From positions 1-7,796 of the forward strand of contig CAMPIZ010000065.1 in assembly GCA_946886675.1 (NCBI GenBank): a stretch of 7,796 nt of DNA, in the 5' to 3' direction. The translations under genes were made by a program, and so were the position numbers. Below the pieces are notes generated by a model that was given only the letters and a program-made list of their open reading frames with translations, was not told the origin of the DNA and searched no databases. Positions 1 to 6,078 of the stretch are shown here, piece after piece. The stretch is from an uncultured Flavobacterium sp. GTDB taxonomy: Bacteria > Bacteroidota > Bacteroidia > Flavobacteriales > Flavobacteriaceae. Position 1 is the stretch's first letter. The number at the start of each line of letters is the position of its first letter.

Positions 1-164
1 ATAATATAGACCTAATTGTTATGGTTGTTATGCATAAAAATTTCTTCCAAAAATTATTTTTCCGAAGCCTTTCTAAAAATATGGCCTATCATACACAAGT
101 GCCTTTATTATGCATTCCTACAGCTTAATTTCACTTTATATGATGACGAGAGAGGTAAATATGG
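1..164. other. Non-coding DNA downstream of the small exported-protein gene
   Basis: I see no supported gene here on either strand and no strong GC-rich hairpin followed by a T-run, so no terminator can be called. A 10-base palindrome TTATGCATAA occurs at 28-37 and a partial copy TTATGCAT at 108-115; a 9/10 match, TAATGCATAA, is at 657-666 on the other side of the gene. Their meaning is unknown. Confidence 0.4.
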
Positions 165-617
165 TCATTTTTTATAATATTCACTCTTAAGCGAAAGCAA
201 AACCTTCTTTAACCTCTCCTCTTTTTTCTTATATTCTGTTCTGTAGTGGCTCATTTTTACTGCCTCCTTCTGCCCTATTTCAATATTATCAAAACGTTCA
301 CCTCTATAAAATTTTTCATTAAGCTGTTCCAGTATGCTTTCCGCTTTTATTATTTCTATCTCCAGTAAAAGCTTGTTATTGGTGTCAGCCCGCTCAAGTC
401 TGTCCATAGCTTCCCTTATTTCATTTTTGGCAGTTACCAGTTGTTTTTTCGATTCAGCCCTGAATTGGTTCCACTCTTTCGTAATACTATCAATAATGAG
501 ATCTTTTTCTGCTTCAGGAACCTGTTCAGTACTGTAAGGAGCATAGCCCTCATCATCCTGCGGACATTTCTGTACCGTAAGTATAATTATTAGGCTGTAT
601 AAAAGGATTGTTCTCAT
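165..617 (-). CDS. Small predicted exported helical protein, possible lipoprotein
   Basis: This is a 150-residue protein I do not recognise firmly. Residues 1-15 form a short hydrophobic segment after one Arg (ILLYSLIIILTV), followed by Q16-K17-C18 and an acidic patch PQDDE. C18 sits where a lipoprotein cysteine would, and an acidic stretch after it resembles Bacteroidetes surface-lipoprotein export signals, but Lys directly before Cys is not a normal lipobox. It may be a lipoprotein, or stay anchored by the hydrophobic segment. Residues about 36-145 are highly charged and helical (Lys/Glu-rich, few Gly or Pro), probably coiled coil, with an EWNQF motif near 48-52. This loosely recalls small Bacteroidetes envelope proteins annotated as stress-response proteins; that link is weak. 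It lies 98 bases past cheB on the same strand, behind a perfect inverted repeat, so it may have its own promoter. Coding potential is supported by the signal-like N-terminus and consistent composition. Confidence 0.75.
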   Translation of the reverse strand: MRTILLYSLIIILTVQKCPQDDEGYAPYSTEQVPEAEKDLIIDSITKEWNQFRAESKKQLVTAKNEIREAMDRLERADTNNKLLLEIEIIKAESILEQLNEKFYRGERFDNIEIGQKEAVKMSHYRTEYKKKEERLKKVLLSLKSEYYKK

Positions 618-623
618 ACTATA

Positions 624-649
624 CTTGTATATTTCTATAAATATACAAG
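624..649. repeat. Perfect 11-base inverted repeat upstream of the small exported-protein gene
   Basis: The arms CTTGTATATTT (624-634) and AAATATACAAG (639-649) are exact reverse complements around a four-base spacer (CTAT). The repeat ends six bases from the start codon of the 165-617 gene. No T-run follows it on either strand, so it does not look like an intrinsic terminator for the cheB operon. Symmetry and position suit an operator for a dimeric regulator or a 5' leader hairpin, but the arms are AT-rich and an RNA stem would be only moderately stable. The assignment as a regulatory site is inference. Confidence 0.6.
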
Positions 650-715
650 CACATTATAATGCATAAAATGACAAATATCATCCGTTATTAGGCAGTCAGA
701 GTAGTCATGAGAACT

Positions 716-1291
716 CTAAATAGAATTGATGTATTCCAGTATAGCTGCTGTATTAAGAATTAAATCGGGCGAAATATTTTCAATGGCGTTCTGAGGCATA
801 AAAGCAACCTCTGCTGTTTCGGGAGTCTGTACTATTGTTATGCCTCCTGCGTTCTTTATAGCTTTCAGGCCTTCAGTCCCGTCAGCATTTGCTCCGGAAA
901 GTAAAACACCTGTCAGATTTTTACCATATATATCGGCTGCAGATTCAAAAGCAACATCAATACTGGGCCTGCTGTAATTTACTTTTTCAGATGTATCCAG
1001 GGATATAAGTCGTTTTCTTTCAAAAAGTAAATGATAATCAGATGGCGCAACATAAAGATAACCCGGTTCCAGTTCTGTTTTATCTTCTATTTCTTTAAAG
1101 GGTATTGTAGATTTATATGCAATTAAATCTTCAAGCATAGTGTCTTCACCACTCCTTCGGTGGAGTACAATCACTATTGGAAAGGACGACCTGAGATCCA
1201 GTCTTGGCAGGATGTCCAAAAGTACTTCCAGGCTTCCTGCCGACCCTCCTATTATTAAAACCTTTTCTGTATTTATTTCATTTTCTGCCAT
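716..1291 (-). CDS. cheB: CheB-type protein-glutamate methylesterase, catalytic domain only
   Basis: These 191 residues correspond to the CheB C-terminal methylesterase/deamidase domain alone, against about 350 residues for a classical CheB with an N-terminal receiver. The catalytic triad is visible: S17 in IIGGSAGS, H44 in IVLHRRSG and D137 in LLSGANADGTEGL. The family segment YSRPSIDVAFESAA (106-119) is also present. The enzyme hydrolyses glutamate methyl esters made by CheR. The absent receiver is not a truncation artefact: the ATG lies inside the end of cheR (19-base overlap), preceded by AGGGAAAAG, a plausible ribosome-binding site, and the Rossmann-like core begins at residue 11. In classical CheB the receiver inhibits the esterase until phosphorylated, so this version is either constitutive or controlled in trans, perhaps by the free receiver encoded just upstream of cheR. 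It is the last gene of the tight operon. Small CheB-only proteins are common in Bacteroidetes genomes, from family knowledge. Confidence 0.95.
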   Translation of the reverse strand: MAENEINTEKVLIIGGSAGSLEVLLDILPRLDLRSSFPIVIVLHRRSGEDTMLEDLIAYKSTIPFKEIEDKTELEPGYLYVAPSDYHLLFERKRLISLDTSEKVNYSRPSIDVAFESAADIYGKNLTGVLLSGANADGTEGLKAIKNAGGITIVQTPETAEVAFMPQNAIENISPDLILNTAAILEYINSI

Positions 1292-2082
1292 ATCTTTTCC
1301 CTTTTGTACTGCTGATAATTTTCCTGCAAATGAGAAAACTTCATAGTTTCTTTTGTTCCCAATGCAATATAGCCTAACATTGAGAGGCTTTCATCAAAAA
1401 GTGAGAGTGCACGTTCCTGCAGCTCCCTGTCAAAATATATAAGTACGTTTCGGCACATAATAAGGTCAAACTCATTAAAAGATGTGTCTGAAACCAGATT
1501 ATGCTGTGAAAAAACCATTTTTTCGGTTAGTTCACTGCTAAATTTTGCAATACCATAATTTGCCGTATAATAATCTGAAAAATCCATTTTACCACCGGAG
1601 GTAAGGTAATTTTCAGAATATTGTTTCATCATTCGCAAAGGAAAAAAGCCACTTTTAGCTTTATCCAGCACTACAGTATTAATATCTGTTGCATAAAGAA
1701 GCGACTTATGCAGCAGATTAGCTTCCTTAAGCAATATAGCCATAGAGTATACCTCTTCTCCCGTAGAGCACCCGGCATGCCATATCCTTATAAAAGGCTT
1801 GGTTGCCAGCAAGGGCAGTATTTCTTCTCTTAATGCTTTATAAAATAACGGGTCACGAAACATTTCCGTTACGTTTACAGTAATTTCCTCCACCATATGG
1901 TGAAACCATGCATTATCGGTTCTTACTTTATATAGCAGTTCACCAAATCCGCTCAGGCTATCAATCTGAAATAACCTGTCTATCCTCCTTTTAAAAGAAG
2001 CCTTTGAATATCCGCTGAAATCATAACCGTGGTACTCAAAAACTTCATTAATCAACAACTCCAGTTCGCGGTCACTTATCAT
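1273..2082 (-). CDS. cheR: CheR-type SAM-dependent protein-glutamate O-methyltransferase
   Basis: At 269 residues this is the normal length for CheR. In classical systems CheR transfers a methyl group from S-adenosylmethionine to glutamates of chemoreceptor signalling helices. Residues about 1-65 form the helical CheR N-terminal domain. NVTEMFRD (70-77) corresponds to the family NxTxFFR motif, with Met where Phe is usual; the conserved Arg is R76. The SAM-binding loop is AGCSTGEEVYS (103-113), the acidic residue ending the next strand is D133 (ATDIN), and CRNVLIYF (210-217) is the family signature, with N212. All key motifs are intact, so it should be catalytic. The ATG start lies three bases after the preceding receiver stop; the C-terminal 19 bases overlap cheB. 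No chemoreceptor, CheA or CheW is encoded here. I see no NWETF-type CheR tether at the end of the big kinase, which ends VWLYDRP. The substrate is therefore unknown; the co-encoded membrane kinase is the best guess. Confidence 0.95.
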   Translation of the reverse strand: MISDRELELLINEVFEYHGYDFSGYSKASFKRRIDRLFQIDSLSGFGELLYKVRTDNAWFHHMVEEITVNVTEMFRDPLFYKALREEILPLLATKPFIRIWHAGCSTGEEVYSMAILLKEANLLHKSLLYATDINTVVLDKAKSGFFPLRMMKQYSENYLTSGGKMDFSDYYTANYGIAKFSSELTEKMVFSQHNLVSDTSFNEFDLIMCRNVLIYFDRELQERALSLFDESLSMLGYIALGTKETMKFSHLQENYQQYKREKIWQKMK

Positions 2083-2085
2083 ATA

Positions 2086-2451
2086 TTACACTGAGCTAAG
2101 AAAATACAACAATTTATCTACATCTATGGGTTTTGAAATATACTCATCTGCACCGGCACTGAGGCATTTTTCCCTGTCTCCTACCATAGCCTGCGCAGTA
2201 ACAGAAATTACGGGAGTATCTTTTCTGTGTTCAATATTTTTTATGAGCGGGATAGCCTCATAACCATCCATATCCGGCATCATCATATCTATCAGTATAA
2301 CATCTACCTCATCTTCCTCTTCAAGCAGTTTAATGGCTTCTTCGGCACTGGAGCTTGAAAGGCATTCATAATTCCTAGATTTTAAGATAGCTGTTAGCGC
2401 AAAAATATTTCTTGCATCATCATCTATTATCAGTACTTTTTTTCCTGTCAT
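2086..2451 (-). CDS. Stand-alone response regulator, paralogous to REC3 of the upstream hybrid kinase
   Basis: This is a 121-residue receiver-only protein. It has the acidic pocket D10-D12, phosphoacceptor D55 in IDMMMPDMDGYE, T85 in SVTAQA and K107 in SKP, so it should accept phosphate. By hand alignment about half of the positions are identical to REC3 of the hybrid kinase (its residues about 1073-1190). Shared blocks include DMMMP, MDGYE, GDREKC, AGA and DVD, which points to duplication of the neighbouring domain. The gene starts 12 bases after the kinase stop and ends three bases before cheR, so all three are very likely co-transcribed. It has no output domain. Because the CheB encoded further down lacks its usual receiver, this protein is a candidate trans-acting phospho-switch for CheB or CheR, but that is inference. 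It could instead compete with REC3 for phosphate from H528 of the kinase. Confidence 0.94.
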   Translation of the reverse strand: MTGKKVLIIDDDARNIFALTAILKSRNYECLSSSSAEEAIKLLEEEDEVDVILIDMMMPDMDGYEAIPLIKNIEHRKDTPVISVTAQAMVGDREKCLSAGADEYISKPIDVDKLLYFLSSV

Positions 2452-2463
2452 TATAATATTTTT

Positions 2464-5400
2464 TTATGGCCTGTCATAAAGCCAAACCCTTAATAAAGAT
2501 AGAAGCTGATCTACGTCTACAGGTTTTGTTATATAATCTGATGCACCTGCGTTAATACATTTTTCCCTGTCGCCAGTCATGGCTTTAGCCGTAACGGCAA
2601 TTACAGGAAGATTTCTAAGCTTTTTATTCTGCCTTATCCTGGATGCGGTTTCATAACCGTCCATATTTGGCATCATCATATCAAGTAATACTACATCAAT
2701 CTCAGGATTCTCATCCAGTACTTTAAGGGCTTCTTTACCATCAATAGCTGTAACCACATTCATTTTAAGCACTTCGAGCGCTTTTGTTAGCGAATATATA
2801 TTCCTTACGTCATCATCAACCACCAGTACGGTTTTATCTTTTAGAATATTATTGAGTGTATTAAAATTCTTGTTCTTTTTCTCGTCACCTTTTTTATTCT
2901 GTTCCACAAGGTGAAGGAAAAGAGAAACCTCATCCAGCATACGTTTATAAGAATGTGCTGTTTTTACTACTATAGAGTCGGCATACTTTTTAATCTTTAG
3001 TTCCTCTTTCATAGAGAGGCTCTTACCGGTAAATACAATAACCGGAAGATTTTCAAGACCCGGCCTGTTCTTTACACTTTCAAGAATTTCATATGCCTGG
3101 CTGCCCGGTACGCCCATATCCAGTATAACACAATCTACAGCTGAGTGCTGCAGGGCACTAACACCATCGTTAACTTCGCTTTTTATTTCCGACTTAATAT
3201 CGTTTGTCTCTAAGAAATAGGCCAAAGCCTGTGCATGCTTGGCGTTATCTTCTATAATAAGTACTTTTTGAGAATCCCTGTTTACAATCTGTTCAATTCT
3301 TTTAAAAATTTCCGGTATCTGCTCAAAAGCTGCGGGCTTGTCTAAAAAGTTTATAGCACCTTTAAGCAAACTCTCCTGCTTAACGTTATGAGAAGACATT
3401 ATATGAACAGGGATATGCTTGGTAAGCTGATTAGATTTTAACTCATCCATAACTTCCCAACCACTCTTAACAGGCAACTGTATATCTAAAAGAATACCTA
3501 CAGGATTATATTTAAGCGCCAGATTTAAAACTTCATCACCTCTTACGGTAACTATACCTTTATAATTACGCTGTCTTGTAAAATCAAGCAGTGATTTAGC
3601 AAAATTAACGTCATCCTCTACTATCAGTATAGCCTTATCCCCAAGTGACAATCCATCCCTGTCGTCGGGAACATCATCCGGAATTACAGTACTAATATAT
3701 CTATGGCTTATGTTTTGTTTTTCTGTTTCAGTTATTTCCTGTTCCGATTCAGTTTTCTCAACCGGCTTAACAAGATTTTCGGCATTAATTATTAATTTTC
3801 CTGTAGCTGCGCCTAAAACAGGTATTACAAGCGTAAATTCACTGCCTTCGTTTACGTTACTCTTAAGTGATATTTCACCACCTAAAAGTTTAGCAAGTTC
3901 ACGGCTGATTGAAAGTCCAAGGCCTGTTCCTCCATACTTTCGTTTTGTAGAACCATCCGCCTGCTGGAAGGCTTCAAAAATAAGCGGCTGTTTTTCTCTT
4001 GGAATGCCTATACCGGTATCTTTTACACTAAATGAAACCATTTTTTCATTAACAGGGTGTTTTTTAATCGTTAATGTAACAGAGCCTTCAGATGTAAATT
4101 TAACAGCGTTAGAAATAAGGTTTTTAAGTATCTGTTCCAGCCTCATTTTATCAGTCTTGATAACTACGGGCGCTTCAGATGTATCGATATTAAAATCAAT
4201 GTTCTTCTCTTTTGCTACTTCAGAGAAAAGGTTTTTAAGCGTATCTGTAATTTCCTTAATCGAAACATCCAGAAAATCCATTTCCATTTTACCGGCTTCA
4301 ATTTTAGAAAGGTCTAAAATTTCATCTATAAGTGCCAGCAAACCGTTTCCTGAACTTTGTATCACCTTAGCAAACTCTATCTGCTCATCAGACATGTTTT
4401 TATCATTGTTTTCAGACAGTAACCTGCTTAACAGCAGTATGGAGTTTAACGGAGTACGAAGTTCATGTGACATATTGGCTAAAAACTCCGATTTATAACG
4501 GGTACTTAATTCCAGGTCTTCTGATTTTTTCTGGATCTCCATATTCCTTTCTTCGAGAAGTACGCTTCTTTCTGCCAGCTCTTCGTTAGTTTGCTGCAGT
4601 TCTTCCTGCTGCACCCTAAGTTCTTCTTCAGAAGCCTGAAGTTTTTGAGTTTGTGCTTCAAGTTCGGCATTAATATTTTCAAGCTCGCTATGCTGCAGTG
4701 AAAGTTCTTCAGACTGTGCCTGGGTTTCCTCAAGCAGTTCCTGTATGCGCTGCCTGTTTTGGGCGGCCTTAATTGCAATTCCTATATTATTGGCTACAGA
4801 GTTTAAATATTCTATTTCAAGTTTACCAAACTCTTTTACACTTGCCAGTTCAACCACACCTACTGCTTTTTCATCTATCAGTGGAACAGCAACCACATGG
4901 GCAGGTTTTATTTCACCCAGCGCATAGGAGATAGAAATATCCTCCTGTGAAAGGTCTTTAAGCTCCATTACCTTACCGGAAGCCAGAGCCTGCCCGGTAA
5001 TACCTTCTCCCCTTTTTAAAACCTCCCTGTTCTTACTTGGCACATAACTGTAACCGGCAAAAGAGTATAAGTGATCACCTTCGGTAAGATACAATACACC
5101 TGCATTACTGTTAGTAAATTCTGCCAGGTACTCAATAATATCTTTTGTAAGCTGTTCCGGGGTCTTTTCCCCTATCATTACTTCATTAAGTTCTGCAACA
5201 CCGGCCTGCAGCCATTCCTTGTCACTTAAAGATTTAAATGATCTATGCAACGAATGGGCCATATTATTAAGTGATCCTGCAACACTGCCAATAGCATCAC
5301 TTTCTTTATCATCTATGCGTATGTCATAATTGCCGGCTGCTATTTTAGAAGCTATATCACTTATTACCCTTATCCTCTCCGCTGTTTCCTCATCTTTTCT

Positions 5401-6048
5401 TTCAAGCTCAATATGAAGTCTTGCCCTTTCATTATGGTCTCGTAATATTCTTATAAAGAAGGAAATACTAATAAGAAGTGCTAAAATAGCGGCCCCTACT
5501 ATAAGGTATGTGCTGTACAAACCATACTTTTCAGAATTAGAATTACGTTCTTTAAGTAATCCCTGCTCAGTAGCTTCCATACGCTTTAATACACTGCGTA
5601 TGCTGTCCATAAGCCTTTTACCGCTGTCAAGATCATCAGCCATAATTGTATTTCCTGCCTCCTTTTGCTTTATTAGCAGCTGCAGGTAATCAAAAAACTC
5701 ATTTTTCAGCGGTTTTAGTTCCTTAATGCTTTCCTGTTGGGAAGCATTATCTGAAGTTAGCCTTTCTACTTCCGCAAAAAAATTATTCGATTTTTCTTCA
5801 GCAAAGGCATAGCGGTCCAAAAAAGATTCCCTGCCTGTAATAAGATATCCTCTTACACTGGTTTGTGCTTCTACCATTAGTGCAGTACCCTCATTAAGGT
5901 TATAAATTACCTCCTGAGTATGGTTTACCATACTATTGCTTTTTAGCAGGCTGTTTATACTGATAAATGAAGCTGCAGAGCTTACTATTAGTATAACAAG
6001 AGAAATGCTGAAAAAAACTAAAAGATTCCTTTTAAAGTTGGTTTCCAT
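2464..6048 (-). CDS. Membrane hybrid histidine kinase, CHASE3-HAMP-GAF-HisKA-HATPase-REC-REC-REC
   Basis: This 1194-residue hybrid kinase sits in the inner membrane. TM1 is about 9-31. A periplasmic CHASE3 sensor (about 35-175, with the typical VRGYLITGRESFLDRY segment) is followed by TM2 (about 180-200) and a HAMP-like segment (about 226-270). A GAF domain spans about 285-430, and a long Glu/Gln-rich coiled coil about 431-518. HisKA carries H528 in NMSHELRTPLNS; the ATPase has N647, the D677-TGIGIP G1 box, FEAFQQ (691-696) and G706-GTGLGL. Three receivers follow: REC1 about 805-920 (D812/D813, D855, S885, K904), REC2 about 928-1047 (D934, D977, T1007, K1029) and REC3 about 1073-1190 (D1078-D1080, D1123, T1153, K1175). 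REC2 is divergent: KTA replaces the usual KP and DMGVPG replaces DxxMPxMDG. REC3 closely resembles the separate receiver encoded 12 bases downstream. The CHASE3 ligand cannot be read from sequence. CheR and CheB in the same operon suggest, as inference, that this protein is their membrane receptor substrate. No Hpt or DNA-binding domain is present. Confidence 0.95.
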   Translation of the reverse strand: METNFKRNLLVFFSISLVILIVSSAASFISINSLLKSNSMVNHTQEVIYNLNEGTALMVEAQTSVRGYLITGRESFLDRYAFAEEKSNNFFAEVERLTSDNASQQESIKELKPLKNEFFDYLQLLIKQKEAGNTIMADDLDSGKRLMDSIRSVLKRMEATEQGLLKERNSNSEKYGLYSTYLIVGAAILALLISISFFIRILRDHNERARLHIELERKDEETAERIRVISDIASKIAAGNYDIRIDDKESDAIGSVAGSLNNMAHSLHRSFKSLSDKEWLQAGVAELNEVMIGEKTPEQLTKDIIEYLAEFTNSNAGVLYLTEGDHLYSFAGYSYVPSKNREVLKRGEGITGQALASGKVMELKDLSQEDISISYALGEIKPAHVVAVPLIDEKAVGVVELASVKEFGKLEIEYLNSVANNIGIAIKAAQNRQRIQELLEETQAQSEELSLQHSELENINAELEAQTQKLQASEEELRVQQEELQQTNEELAERSVLLEERNMEIQKKSEDLELSTRYKSEFLANMSHELRTPLNSILLLSRLLSENNDKNMSDEQIEFAKVIQSSGNGLLALIDEILDLSKIEAGKMEMDFLDVSIKEITDTLKNLFSEVAKEKNIDFNIDTSEAPVVIKTDKMRLEQILKNLISNAVKFTSEGSVTLTIKKHPVNEKMVSFSVKDTGIGIPREKQPLIFEAFQQADGSTKRKYGGTGLGLSISRELAKLLGGEISLKSNVNEGSEFTLVIPVLGAATGKLIINAENLVKPVEKTESEQEITETEKQNISHRYISTVIPDDVPDDRDGLSLGDKAILIVEDDVNFAKSLLDFTRQRNYKGIVTVRGDEVLNLALKYNPVGILLDIQLPVKSGWEVMDELKSNQLTKHIPVHIMSSHNVKQESLLKGAINFLDKPAAFEQIPEIFKRIEQIVNRDSQKVLIIEDNAKHAQALAYFLETNDIKSEIKSEVNDGVSALQHSAVDCVILDMGVPGSQAYEILESVKNRPGLENLPVIVFTGKSLSMKEELKIKKYADSIVVKTAHSYKRMLDEVSLFLHLVEQNKKGDEKKNKNFNTLNNILKDKTVLVVDDDVRNIYSLTKALEVLKMNVVTAIDGKEALKVLDENPEIDVVLLDMMMPNMDGYETASRIRQNKKLRNLPVIAVTAKAMTGDREKCINAGASDYITKPVDVDQLLSLLRVWLYDRP

Positions 6049-6078
6049 ATTTTGTGTGTTTGTTTTTTCTGCGTTGTT

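Noticed and set aside
624..649. Inverted repeat as intrinsic terminator of the cheB operon
   Set aside because: No T-run follows the stem on either strand and the stem is AT-rich; a regulatory site is more plausible.
672..679. GATATTTG (minus strand) as -7 promoter element for the small exported-protein gene
   Set aside because: It mismatches the first base of TAnnTTTG and has no TTG at the right distance, so it is too weak to annotate.
3710..4498. 262-codon open frame on the plus strand
   Set aside because: It is antisense to the HisKA/ATPase part of the hybrid kinase, whose motifs are intact. Its product is a Ser/Leu/Ile-rich string with no domain, typical of a shadow frame.
4506..4778. 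90-codon open frame on the minus strand inside the big kinase
   Set aside because: It lies in another frame of the coiled-coil region, where repetitive codons keep alternative frames open.
2464..6048. Hybrid kinase read as a chemoreceptor or CheA
   Set aside because: It has HisKA with SHELRTP and C-terminal receivers but no MCP signalling hairpin, P1 Hpt, or CheW-like domain.
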